Of a DNA stretch of 64,000 nucleotides, positions 26,767-34,453 are shown one piece after another (within the stretch, counting starts at the first letter, position 1; each line of letters opens with the position of its first letter). The position numbers and the translations under genes were made by a program. A model generated the notes under the pieces. The model was not told where the DNA came from. It did not search any database and saw only the letters and a program-made list of their open reading frames with translations. The DNA comes from Pseudomonas sp. GM21. GTDB taxonomy: Bacteria; Pseudomonadota; Gammaproteobacteria; Pseudomonadales; Pseudomonadaceae. The stretch lies in the NCBI RefSeq assembly GCF_000282215.1, contig NZ_AKJS01000012.1, forward strand, positions 1 to 64,000, given 5' to 3'.

Positions 26767-26830
26767 GCGAAGAAAATGTCCCGCCATGCCCATGGCGAAA
26801 CGCTCGCTCTTCCTATTATGGGCCTGCGGC
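26767..26830 (+). promoter_or_regulatory. Conserved upstream control block of the second TauD-type gene
   Basis: The block is the partner of 22827-22890. TATTAT (26814-26819) occupies the position of TACTAT in the first copy and could be the -10 box. The palindromic CCATGG is kept in both. The block begins 20 bp after the AraC stop, so this gene has its own promoter rather than read-through only. Confidence 0.6.
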
Positions 26831-26955
26831 CATACCCCGCCCCGCCGCACCCACAAAGATTGGACCAACAATAACAAGCGCCGCCGTATGTCCAGGCACA
26901 ATTTTACCTGCTTCCCGCCCACGGCCCGGCCAAGAACCATCGAAATGGAGACGCA

Positions 26956-27813
26956 ATGCGAGTCGAACAATTGACCTGTGCCATCGGCGCAGAACTGCAC
27001 AATGTGAATCTCGGCGACGCAGTAAGCGATGACGACTTGTTCAATGAAGTTTATGCAGCGCTATTGAAATACAAGGTGCTGTTCCTGCGCGACCAGGATC
27101 TGGACAAGCTCTCACGCCGCGACCACGAAGCATTTGCCATGCGCCTCGGCCAGCTTGAAACCCACCCGATGCTCCCCAGCCATCCAGAGGCTCCGGGGCT
27201 CGTGCAAATCTACAAGACCCCGGAGAATCCGGCGGATCGCTACGAGAATGCATGGCACTGCGACGCCACCTGGCGTGAATCGCCGCCGATGGGTGCCGTT
27301 CTTCGTTGCATCGAATGCCCACCGACCGGTGGCGACACCATGTGGGCCAACATGGTGCTGGCTTATGACAACCTGCCTATAGATGTGAAGCAGGAAATCG
27401 ACAGCCTAATCGCCAACCATAGCTTCAATTCCTCCTTTGCCGCCGCCATGCCAAAGGAGAAGCGCCTGGCGATGAAGGCGCAATACCCAGATGCCGAACA
27501 TCCCGTCGTGCGTACCCATCCCGAAACGGGCGAGAAGGTGCTGTTCGTCAATGCCTACGCTACGCATTTCGTGAATTACCACAGCCAAGGACGTGTCCGT
27601 GTCGGCCAGGACTACAACCAAAAAGGTGTCGATTTGCTGAAGTACCTGATCAGCCAGGCCTACAACCCCGAGTACCAGGTCCGTTGGCGTTGGAAGAAAA
27701 ACAGCGTGGCGATATGGGACAACCGCTGCACCCAACACTATGCAGTGATGGACTATCCGCCTTGCCATCGCAAGATGGAACGCGCGGCCATTATCGGCGA
27801 CAAACCCTACTGA
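26956..27813 (+). CDS. TauD/TfdA-family dioxygenase, paralogue of 22975
   Basis: The 285-residue protein starts directly at the family core (MRVEQLTCAIGAELHNVNLGD) and lacks the ~30-residue N-terminal extension of its paralogue. Metal and cofactor residues are present: the H-x-D in NAWHCDATW, GGDTMWANM, and the distal His and Arg in QHYAVMDYPPCHRKMERAAI. ATG follows GGAG closely. The two proteins share long identical stretches and probably act on related substrates, or on two positions of the same one. They belong to the Fe(II)/2-oxoglutarate oxygenases. A short GGAGACG/CGTCTCC hairpin lies just downstream (27835-27856). Confidence 0.9.
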   Translation: MRVEQLTCAIGAELHNVNLGDAVSDDDLFNEVYAALLKYKVLFLRDQDLDKLSRRDHEAFAMRLGQLETHPMLPSHPEAPGLVQIYKTPENPADRYENAWHCDATWRESPPMGAVLRCIECPPTGGDTMWANMVLAYDNLPIDVKQEIDSLIANHSFNSSFAAAMPKEKRLAMKAQYPDAEHPVVRTHPETGEKVLFVNAYATHFVNYHSQGRVRVGQDYNQKGVDLLKYLISQAYNPEYQVRWRWKKNSVAIWDNRCTQHYAVMDYPPCHRKMERAAIIGDKPY

Positions 27814-27820
27814 TATGTAA

Positions 27821-28057
27821 ATGGTCCAGAGACAGGAGACGTTTCCGAGCGTCTCCATTGGGTCGGTATTTGCCGGCGTCGAATACGGCGCTGATGCGGG
27901 GCTCGGGCTAGGGCTCTATGTAGCTTCAGCTATTGTAAACGCCCATCACAGTAGCATCGAAGTCGAATCTGAAGCCGATATCAGTACGACTTTCACGGTC
28001 CTCATACCATCGATCGTCAATTTGGGTGACATAGGACGCAACTCTCGTTGCGACTGA
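27821..28057 (+). pseudogene. Relic of a sensor histidine kinase (end of ATPase domain)
   Basis: The 78-codon frame contains GADAGLGLGLYVASAIVNAHHSSIEVESEADISTTFTVLIP-type sequence. That corresponds to the G1/G2 boxes and final strands of HATPase_c (usual form GLGLGLYIAxxIVxAHGGxIxVxSxxGxGTTFxVxLP). Conserved glycines of the last motif are changed (HHSS for HGG, ADIS for GxG), and nothing resembling a dimerization domain or N- and D-boxes lies upstream. It is a 3' fragment of a lost kinase gene. Confidence 0.7.
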
Positions 28058-28093
28058 TCCACCCTTGTCCTTCCTCAAAGCGGAGGACAAGCC

Positions 28094-28141
28094 ATGAACA
28101 CTAAAAAATCTCGCGCCTTGCTTTACGGAAAAATCTCATGA
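28094..28141 (+). CDS. 15-codon leader ORF overlapping the DUF1652 start
   Basis: ATG at 28094 has a strong GGAGG-type site (CGGAGGACAA, 28081-28090) and encodes MNTKKSRALLYGKIS. Its TGA stop overlaps the ATG of the next gene as ATGA (28138-28141). The next gene has only a weak site of its own, so translational coupling is likely. A dyad TTGTCCT/AGGACAA lies around the ribosome binding site (28066-28090) and could hide it. Whether the peptide itself has a function is unknown. Confidence 0.5.
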   Translation: MNTKKSRALLYGKIS

Positions 28142-28404
28142 TTTCCAATCGCGAGTTACGCCACATCATTGAGTGTGGGTTTCTGCCATTAGCCTGTACC
28201 TGCACCATCAACTACGACCAATCATTGATGATTCGGGTATTCGAGCCTTATTCTGGCCGTGTTGATTTACTCGTGACAGGAGTGTCTGCTGCGAGTCTCA
28301 CTAGTAATCAGGCCATCGCTGCTCTAATTGGTGAGCTTCGCAGTGAAATGGCCACACGTCAGGCGGGCTTTCTTGAAAATGCATCGGCAAAGTGTGGTGA
28401 GTAA
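28138..28404 (+). CDS. DUF1652 family protein
   Basis: The 88-residue protein matches the small DUF1652 family, which is nearly confined to Pseudomonas: ISNRELRHIIECGFLPL, CTCTINYDQSLMIRVFEPYSGRVDLLVTGVS, and SNQAIAALIGELRSEM. It is cytoplasmic with no membrane segment, and its function is unknown. Its start overlaps the stop of a 15-codon leader ORF with a much better ribosome binding site, which suggests coupled translation. A hairpin repeat follows at 28497. Confidence 0.88.
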   Translation: MISNRELRHIIECGFLPLACTCTINYDQSLMIRVFEPYSGRVDLLVTGVSAASLTSNQAIAALIGELRSEMATRQAGFLENASAKCGE

Positions 28405-28496
28405 TCCTCGTCCATAACGTGATGTCCTAGAATGGGTGACAAATGGTGTCTCGCGTGTGCCTGACGAGGTCGATTGAATCCGTTTGCGAAGGGCAG

Positions 28497-28545
28497 CTGT
28501 GGGTCGACTTCTGCCGGTCACGACAGGCAGAAAGCGGCCAAAAGC
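28497..28545. repeat. Pseudomonas intergenic hairpin repeat (intact copy)
   Basis: GGTCGACTTCTGCC and GGCAGAAAGCGGCC flank a short loop and pair through TTCTGCC/GGCAGAA. Related pieces occur at 22504-22546 plus 22724-22733 (split by an insertion), 19313-19331 (inside the truncated DUF1254 gene) and 59019-59061. A TTTGTAT/ATACAAA dyad (28582-28603) lies between this repeat and the MBL gene end and may act as a terminator for the convergent genes. Confidence 0.6.
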
Positions 28546-28621
28546 AGCTATCCGATGCTTTCAACTCTTGGACCGATTCAATTTGTATGTTTGCAAATAC
28601 AAACACTCAACCATGCAGCAC

Positions 28622-29485
28622 TCAGCTGTCGAAGCGGCTCAACGTTCTGTAATAGTCAAAGGGGATATAGCGCGATTGTCGGTCGCGCATTACCCTGACC
28701 ATCGTCACATCGGGATCGCGAGCAAAAAACAGACGTCCACCGTTGGCCACAAGGTTGTCGAGCACGTGCTCCTTTTCATCGATCACGCATTCAGGGTTGC
28801 GGTCAAACGCGCTGGTCATTGCCAGGTTCAACCAATGGGTCCCTGGTATCAGATCGCCCGCAAACAACACCGGACCACCAGGCAGTTGAACTTCGGGCAA
28901 CAGTTGTCCCGGGGTATAACCATCGCTGGTGTGAAACCGCCAGCCCTCACCGAACGCCTCGCAGCCGGAATCACCGATCAACGTCAACCGCCCACTGCCT
29001 TCAAGCCGGTGATTTAGAGGTGAAACGAACAAATCCCGGTCGCGTGGATGCGGATGGCGTGCCCGCAGCCAATGACGTTCGCCGCAGAAGTAACGCGCGC
29101 GGGGAAATAAAAGGCGTGGCATCTCCCCGTCCCTGATCAGTTCACTGAGTTCACTGGAAAGATGCGCCTGTAGATGGGTCAACACCACGGCGTCCACCGC
29201 GTTTTCATCCAGACCATGTTGCGCCAGACTTTCGAGCAATCCCGGTTTGCGCGGCTGACAGCGGCAATTGCGATTCGCAGCTACCAGCAGCCCGTCGGCG
29301 CCAGCCATGACCAGCGTGTTCTTGCCCTGCTCTTGCACCAGCATTGTTCGCGCCGCGATCTCCACCAGGTTGTCGTGGTCGGGCCTCATCAAATCTGCCC
29401 AACGCCGGCGCGGGGTCTGGCCGAACAAAATGCCGCCATCAAGCCTGCGAGATGTGCCCGCCAGGGTGGAAATAGTACGTTCCAC
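28622..29485 (-). CDS. Metallo-beta-lactamase-fold protein with degenerate metal site
   Basis: The 287-residue protein has the overall order of YtnP/AHL-lactonase-like MBL enzymes: NTLVMAGADGLL early, VDAVVLTHLQAHLSS at the HxHxDH position, a strand-loop DGYTPGQLLP at the usual GHTPGH, VLFAGDLIPGTHWLN, and FARDPDV in place of the final HD. Of the canonical ligands only one or two His and the bridging Asp of AGD remain: the HxHxDH motif has lost a His and the Asp, and GHTPGH has lost both His. It is therefore probably a non-catalytic or altered-metal homologue. It lies divergent from a DUF1254 gene across a G/C-tract region shared with other operon heads. Confidence 0.82.
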   Translation of the reverse strand: MERTISTLAGTSRRLDGGILFGQTPRRRWADLMRPDHDNLVEIAARTMLVQEQGKNTLVMAGADGLLVAANRNCRCQPRKPGLLESLAQHGLDENAVDAVVLTHLQAHLSSELSELIRDGEMPRLLFPRARYFCGERHWLRARHPHPRDRDLFVSPLNHRLEGSGRLTLIGDSGCEAFGEGWRFHTSDGYTPGQLLPEVQLPGGPVLFAGDLIPGTHWLNLAMTSAFDRNPECVIDEKEHVLDNLVANGGRLFFARDPDVTMVRVMRDRQSRYIPFDYYRTLSRFDS

Positions 29486-29556
29486 GATGCCTACCTTTTT
29501 AATTTTGTCATCTCGACGACCGTTTGAAGTGTTGCCTCGGGCGTCAGGTTAAGCCC

Positions 29557-29594
29557 GCGCACTCACCCGCCACACCCCCCTTTTGGGGGGAAGG
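29557..29594. promoter_or_regulatory. G/C-tract element 1, between MBL and DUF1254 genes
   Basis: GCGCACTCACCCG (29557-29569) matches 12 of 13 bases at 38601-38613 in another operon head. It is followed by CCCCCC-TTTT-GGGGGG (29575-29590), a perfect palindrome continued by AAGG. GGGGAAGG resembles half of a MalT box. See the other members at 38601, 51098, 52472 and 58816. Confidence 0.5.
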
Positions 29595-29688
29595 TTAACC
29601 ACTGACAGGTGGCCCGAATACGCTATATAACATTGGCAAGCTAAGCTATAGGCGGTGTTTCGACCTGTGCAGCCATCCGGAGGTAATC

Positions 29689-31131
29689 ATGATCAATCAA
29701 CATCGTCGTGCATCTTCACCTCGACTGCGCCGGTTATTAAAACAGTGTTGCGTGGCTCTGAGCCTGTGCGCTCCGGCCTGTCTGACCAGCGCTGCGATCA
29801 ACGCGCCGGTCTCTGCGCAGCAAGCGCAAACCCTGGCGAAGGAGGCTTATGTCTTTGGCTTGCCGCTGGTGTACATACAGACCCAGAGTGACATACAGAC
29901 TCACGTCACCAAGGTCGGAAAGCTTCAAGCGCCCCTCAACCAGTTCGTCCACTATCGCGAGTTTCCCAACGCGGATAACAAGACCGTCGTCGGTCTGAAT
30001 GTCGACACGCTGTATTCGCTGGCCAACCTGGATTTATCCAGAGAACCGATGGTTTTGTTCGTCCCGCCGATGGGCGACCGGTTCTGGATCATGCAATTGA
30101 TCGACGCATGGAACAACGTGCCGCACGCGCCCGGCTCGCGCACACTGGGTGGCAAAGGTGGCACGTTCGCCATCGTTGGCCCCGACTGGCGCGGGACGTT
30201 GCCCAAGGGCATGACCGAACTGCGCATGCCTACCAGTCTTGCGCTACTGGGGGGCCGCACCTATACCGCAGGAACCGAGGATTACGCCGCCGTTCACGCG
30301 CTGCAAGACCAGTACAAACTGGTGCCGCTTTCGGCGTGGGGCAATGCCTACACACCACCGGACAACCTGCCGCTTAAACCCGGTGTGGATAGCAAGACCC
30401 CCGTGCCGGCCCAAGTGGACGTCATGCCGGCTCAAGTGTTTTTTCAACGTTTGAATGCATTGATGGTGCATAACCCACCCTACCCGGCGGACAGCCCTGT
30501 GATGACTCGAATTGCGCAGATAGGTATCAAGCCCGGCGTAGCATTCGACATGCAGCGATTCACACCGCAAGTACAACAGGCGATCGAGCGCGGGGTTGCA
30601 GAAGGTCGACAAGCTGTTCACGACGAAGAAGCAAAACTGGGCAAGCGAGTAAACGGCTGGAACCTGACCCGTGACATGGGTCGCTATGGCACCCAGTACA
30701 CCTATCGGGCCGCATGGACCTATTTTGGTGTCGGTGGCAATTTGATCGAGGACGCCTTTTATCCACTATCGCTGATAGACGGCGACGGCAAACCTTATGA
30801 CGCGGCTCACCGATACGTCCTGCACTTCACCAAGGAGCAGCTGCCTCCAGTCAATGCCTTCTGGTCTTTGACGATGTACGACAAGGAATCGTATCTGGTT
30901 CCCAACACGCTAAACCGTTACGCATTGGGTGATCGAAGTCACCTCACATTTGACGACGACGGCTCTCTCACGCTTTACATCCAGAAGGATTCGCCAGGAG
31001 GCGACAAGAAAGCGAACTGGCTGCCGACGCCAGCACAAGGTGGGTTCAAGTTGGCATTGCGCCTATACGCGCCGAAATCGGAAGTAACTAACGGCGAATG
31101 GGTGCCACCGGCCGTCAAACGCATTGATTGA
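29689..31131 (+). CDS. Exported DUF1254/DUF1214 protein
   Basis: The 480-residue protein has a basic N-terminus followed by a hydrophobic segment (CCVALSLCAPACLTSAA) consistent with a signal peptide. DUF1254 landmarks are AKEAYVFGLPLVYIQTQ and GLNVDTLYSLANLDLSREP. DUF1214 landmarks are FTKEQLPPVNAFWSLTMYDKESY, DDDGSLTLYIQKDSPGGDKKANWLP and LALRLYAPKSEVTNGEW. GGAGG lies 6 bases before the ATG. It is transcribed away from the MBL-fold gene and ends at a strong terminator. It differs from the 19429/20910 and 38842/40397 pairs and represents a third subgroup. Role unknown; probably periplasmic. Confidence 0.88.
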   Translation: MINQHRRASSPRLRRLLKQCCVALSLCAPACLTSAAINAPVSAQQAQTLAKEAYVFGLPLVYIQTQSDIQTHVTKVGKLQAPLNQFVHYREFPNADNKTVVGLNVDTLYSLANLDLSREPMVLFVPPMGDRFWIMQLIDAWNNVPHAPGSRTLGGKGGTFAIVGPDWRGTLPKGMTELRMPTSLALLGGRTYTAGTEDYAAVHALQDQYKLVPLSAWGNAYTPPDNLPLKPGVDSKTPVPAQVDVMPAQVFFQRLNALMVHNPPYPADSPVMTRIAQIGIKPGVAFDMQRFTPQVQQAIERGVAEGRQAVHDEEAKLGKRVNGWNLTRDMGRYGTQYTYRAAWTYFGVGGNLIEDAFYPLSLIDGDGKPYDAAHRYVLHFTKEQLPPVNAFWSLTMYDKESYLVPNTLNRYALGDRSHLTFDDDGSLTLYIQKDSPGGDKKANWLPTPAQGGFKLALRLYAPKSEVTNGEWVPPAVKRID

Positions 31132-31135
31132 AATT

Positions 31136-31178
31136 GAGGACGCTTCGCTGCCTCTGGCTGCAAAGCGTCCTCTTTTCT
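31136..31178. terminator. Strong intrinsic terminator between convergent genes
   Basis: GAGGACGCTT (31136-31145) pairs with AAGCGTCCTC (31163-31172), followed by TTTTCT. It ends the DUF1254 gene and its T-run reaches the stop codon of the phosphotransferase gene on the other strand. The reverse direction has AATTTCAATCAA, so the hairpin may work both ways. Confidence 0.85.
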
Positions 31179-32242
31179 CAGCGCCTGCCTTCGATCCACT
31201 GGCTTGCACGTTCGAAAAGCTTCAGCGCAGCCTGATGCAACTGCACCCCGATTTCTCTGGATGCCTTGCCGGCGCAGGCACGAGCGTGGGTACCCTCAAG
31301 CACGATACCCAGCTTGTAACAGGCCAAAACCGCGTACCACTGCACGTGGCTCAGGTCGCGTTTACTGCCCATGGCGTAACGGGCTATCAGCGCCCCGGCG
31401 TCAGGAAATCCGCTCCATGGCTGCGGGGTAGCCGGGCCCGTGGCGATGCCATCAGCATCCGGCCAGGTCGCGAGCATCCAGCCGAGGTCCAGCAATGGAT
31501 CCCCTGCCGTGGTCATTTCCCAGTCGACGATGGCACCTAATTGCGGCCCGTCATTGCGGAACATTACGTTGGCCAAGTGATAGTCACCATGCATCAGTCC
31601 CGGTTCGAACGTTGGGGGTCGTCGTTGCTCCAGCCAACGCCCGATGGCGCCCACATCGCCCAACGCCTGCGAACCACTCCAGCCGGTGAACTCCTCGTAA
31701 CTATGGAGCAACGCTTGCCAGCGCGGGACCTGGCGTTCGAGGAAACCCTCGACCTTGCCCAGGTCGCTCAAGCCAACCCGTGCCAGATCGACCCGACCCA
31801 AGGCCGCGGCACCATCAGCCAAGGCCAGGCCCATGGCATGCCGTACGGCCAGGTCGCCGGCATGCAGGGCCGGCATCCGCTCGCACGCGTTGAACCCCTC
31901 AATGGGCTCCATCAGATAAAACGCCGAACCCAACACCTCAGTGTCTTTACACCCGGCGATGAATCCCGCATGCGGCACGTCGGTGGCGGCCAGCGCCTGC
32001 AAGACCCGCATTTCACGGCGCATCGTGGCGTTGCCGTCCATGCGCGGATGCAGCGGCGGCCGGCGCAGGACATAGTCGCGGCCGCTACGGTGCAGAAGCA
32101 GTAGCAGGTTCTGGGTGCCACCGGCCAGTGGTTGCGCACCACTGATCGGCCCCTCGCCCAGCCCCTCGACGTCCATCCACCGTTGCAGCCGAGGGATATC
32201 CACCAGTGTCTGCCAATCCAGGCCGTTTTCCATTTTGCTCAT
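31178..32242 (-). CDS. APH-family phosphotransferase (ACAD10/11- or LvaA-like kinase)
   Basis: The 354-residue protein has the aminoglycoside-phosphotransferase/choline-kinase fold: a nucleotide loop LAGGTQNLLLLL, RRPP for the Lys/Arg strand, the catalytic loop MHGDYHLANVMF and the metal-binding IVDWEMTTAGDPLLDLGW. This set is typical of kinases linked to acyl-CoA dehydrogenases, as in the kinase domain of mammalian ACAD10/11 and in LvaA, which phosphorylates 4-hydroxyacyl-CoA in levulinate catabolism. It lies 34 bp downstream of an ACAD10/11-like dehydrogenase gene, as the last of a seven-gene operon. I infer a 4-hydroxyacyl-CoA kinase role. An LvaB-like partner is not seen. GGGAGT precedes the start. 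Confidence 0.85.
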   Translation of the reverse strand: MSKMENGLDWQTLVDIPRLQRWMDVEGLGEGPISGAQPLAGGTQNLLLLLHRSGRDYVLRRPPLHPRMDGNATMRREMRVLQALAATDVPHAGFIAGCKDTEVLGSAFYLMEPIEGFNACERMPALHAGDLAVRHAMGLALADGAAALGRVDLARVGLSDLGKVEGFLERQVPRWQALLHSYEEFTGWSGSQALGDVGAIGRWLEQRRPPTFEPGLMHGDYHLANVMFRNDGPQLGAIVDWEMTTAGDPLLDLGWMLATWPDADGIATGPATPQPWSGFPDAGALIARYAMGSKRDLSHVQWYAVLACYKLGIVLEGTHARACAGKASREIGVQLHQAALKLFERASQWIEGRR

Positions 32243-32276
32243 CAGGCACTCCCGTCATTCATGCCAAGAGCGCCCG

Positions 32277-33569
32277 TCACAGGACACCTTGCAGGTCTTC
32301 GAGCACATCGCTGTACTGGTTCAATGCACGGGCACGTTGACGCGGCAGGTGGTACGCCGGGAACAACTCGTCGCACGCCTGATAGGTATCGAGGATCTCT
32401 CGGGCCACGGTGACTTTGTGCACTTCGGTAGGACCGTCGGCCAGTCCCAGGAAATACGAGTTGACCACGCTATGTACAAATGGCATTTCATCGGACACGC
32501 CGATCGAGCCATGCAGGTGCAGGGCGCGGGAGGCGATATCGTGCAGGACCTTGGGCATGACGGCCTTGACGGCAGCGATGTCCTTGCGCACGCGTTTGTA
32601 GTCCTGGTGTTTGTCAATCAGCCAGGCAGTTCGCAATACCAGCAGACGGAATTGCTCCAGCTCGATCCAGCTGTCGGCGATCTTCTCCTGCACCATCTGC
32701 TTGCGGGCCAGGCGTTCGCCCTTGGTCACCCGCGACAATACCCGTTCGCAGGCCATGTCGAGGATCATTTTTGCCTCACCGATAGTGCGCATCGCATGGT
32801 GAATGCGACCTCCACCAAGGCGTGTTTGTGCGACCACGAAGGCCTGGCCGACGCCACCGAGAATATGATCGGCCGGCACGCGGACGTTGGTGTAGCGCAC
32901 GTAGGCATGGGTGGCGACTTTCTCGGAGGCAAAGCCCACATCACGAACAATCTCCAGGCCCGGTGTACCTGCCGGAACGATAAACATCGACTGACTGGAA
33001 ATCAGTGGGGCTTCAGGATCGGTCACGGCCATCACGATGAAGAAGTCGGCATAGCGAGCGTTGGATGAAAACCACTTTTCGCCATTGATGACCCACTCGT
33101 CACCCTCGAGGACAGCCCGAGTGGTGAACACCTGAGGATCTGAACCACCCTGGGGTTCAGTCATTGAAAAGCACGAAACAATATCGTTTGCCAACAACGG
33201 TTCCAGCCAGCGTCGCTTCTGTTCCGGGGTACCGAAGTGGGCGAGGATTTCCGCATTGCCGGTATCAGGCGCCTGGCAACCGAATACGATCGGGGCAAAG
33301 TCTGAGCGCCCGAGAATTTCGTTCATCAAGCCCAGCTTCACCTGCCCAAAACCTTGCCCGCCGAGTTCAGGTCCCAAATGGCTGGCCCACAGGCCACGGG
33401 CCTTGACCTCAGCCTGCAATGGCCGCACCAGGCGCACGTTGGCCGGGTTCTTCACGTCATAGGCGCAGTCCAGAATATGGTCGAGCGGCTCAACGCGGGT
33501 GCGCACGAATTCATCCATCCAGTCGAGTTCAGCCTGGAATTGGGCATCGGTTTCAAAGGACCAGCTCAT
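32277..33569 (-). CDS. Acyl-CoA dehydrogenase, ACAD10/11- / FadE36-like
   Basis: The 430-residue flavoprotein has the full acyl-CoA dehydrogenase fold: FSMTEPQGGSDP for FAD/substrate binding, VINGEKWFSSNARYADF, and a C-terminal part with LHGSIGVSDEMPF and LADGPTEVHKVTVA. The ADGPxEVH motif replaces the usual YEGTxEIQ and is typical of ACAD10/11 and their bacterial relatives. I chose ATG at 33569 (MSWSFETDAQFQ) because GGAG lies 9 bases upstream; a start 18 bases earlier would cover that site. It is followed directly by the kinase gene, which mirrors the fused kinase-dehydrogenase of ACAD10/11. The pair likely converts a phosphorylated 4-hydroxyacyl-CoA to an enoyl- or 3-hydroxyacyl-CoA; this is inferred by homology. 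Confidence 0.88.
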   Translation of the reverse strand: MSWSFETDAQFQAELDWMDEFVRTRVEPLDHILDCAYDVKNPANVRLVRPLQAEVKARGLWASHLGPELGGQGFGQVKLGLMNEILGRSDFAPIVFGCQAPDTGNAEILAHFGTPEQKRRWLEPLLANDIVSCFSMTEPQGGSDPQVFTTRAVLEGDEWVINGEKWFSSNARYADFFIVMAVTDPEAPLISSQSMFIVPAGTPGLEIVRDVGFASEKVATHAYVRYTNVRVPADHILGGVGQAFVVAQTRLGGGRIHHAMRTIGEAKMILDMACERVLSRVTKGERLARKQMVQEKIADSWIELEQFRLLVLRTAWLIDKHQDYKRVRKDIAAVKAVMPKVLHDIASRALHLHGSIGVSDEMPFVHSVVNSYFLGLADGPTEVHKVTVAREILDTYQACDELFPAYHLPRQRARALNQYSDVLEDLQGVL

Positions 33570-33629
33570 GTCATTACTCCGTCGCAATTAACGCCACCGA
33601 GCGGTGGCCAATGTAGGGTTTCGAAGGGT

Positions 33630-34406
33630 TCAGGCCAGCGTAAGTCCGCCGTCCACCAGCAAGGTTTGCCCCACCATGTAGGAGGACAAAGGCGAGGCCA
33701 GGAACACCGCTGCACCCGCCATCTCCTCGGGCAGGCCCATGCGCCTGAGTGGGATACGTGCCAATAGTCCCTGCAGGCGCTCTGGTGATTGCGTGCTGAC
33801 CCGTGTCAACTTGGTATCGACCAATCCCGGAGCAATGCCATTGACCCGAATACCCTGATTTGCCCAAGCGTCGCCCAGGGTGGCGGTGAGCCCGACGACG
33901 CCCGACTTGGAGGCGGCATAGGCCGGGTTGCCACGGGTCGTGCGAAAACCCGCCGTAGAACTCAGAGTGATCAATGCCCCTTGGCTGCGTTGCAGCATGT
34001 CCTGGAACTTGAGCGAGCACGCCATCATGCTGCCCAGATTGACCCGCATGACTTTGTCGAAGCCCTGCATATCGAATTCGGCGCGCTTGTACAAAATCGT
34101 GCCTTGGGCCAGTACCAACACATCAAGACGCTCGAATGCCGGCTGAACCTCTTCGATAGCCGACTGTTCGTTCAAATCGACCTGGGCATAGTGCAAGCCT
34201 TGCAAGTCCGAGCCTTCTTCCATGCTGTAGTCGCAGGCGTGCGAGCGAGTGCCCCACACATGCACCTGGGCGCCGAGTTCGCGGAAGCTTTGGGCGATGC
34301 CATTACCAATGCCACTGGAGCCACCGACCACCAAAACAGTCTTGCCGGTGAAGTCGAGCGCGTTGGCGAAGTTGCGCGCGGGGGCGCACGATAGCGGTTG
34401 CGTCAT
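33630..34406 (-). CDS. Short-chain dehydrogenase/reductase
   Basis: The 258-residue SDR has the cofactor motif VVGGSSGIGNGIA, VLVLAQG (for NNAG), SSTAGF for the catalytic Ser and YAASK for Tyr/Lys, with the usual C-terminal MGLPEEMAGAAVFLASP and GQTLLVDGG. ATG at 34406 (MTQPLSCAPARNF) is preferred over upstream codons because the 85 preceding residues are unlike any SDR, and GAGAGAG lies at the right place. NNAG replaced by LAQG is unusual. It sits 47 bp after another SDR gene in the same operon. It probably oxidises a hydroxyacyl-CoA or alcohol intermediate. Confidence 0.88.
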   Translation of the reverse strand: MTQPLSCAPARNFANALDFTGKTVLVVGGSSGIGNGIAQSFRELGAQVHVWGTRSHACDYSMEEGSDLQGLHYAQVDLNEQSAIEEVQPAFERLDVLVLAQGTILYKRAEFDMQGFDKVMRVNLGSMMACSLKFQDMLQRSQGALITLSSTAGFRTTRGNPAYAASKSGVVGLTATLGDAWANQGIRVNGIAPGLVDTKLTRVSTQSPERLQGLLARIPLRRMGLPEEMAGAAVFLASPLSSYMVGQTLLVDGGLTLA

Positions 34407-34453
34407 GAATGAAATCTCTCTCGTTGAATACGCAGTCTGGATGCAGTGCAGAA

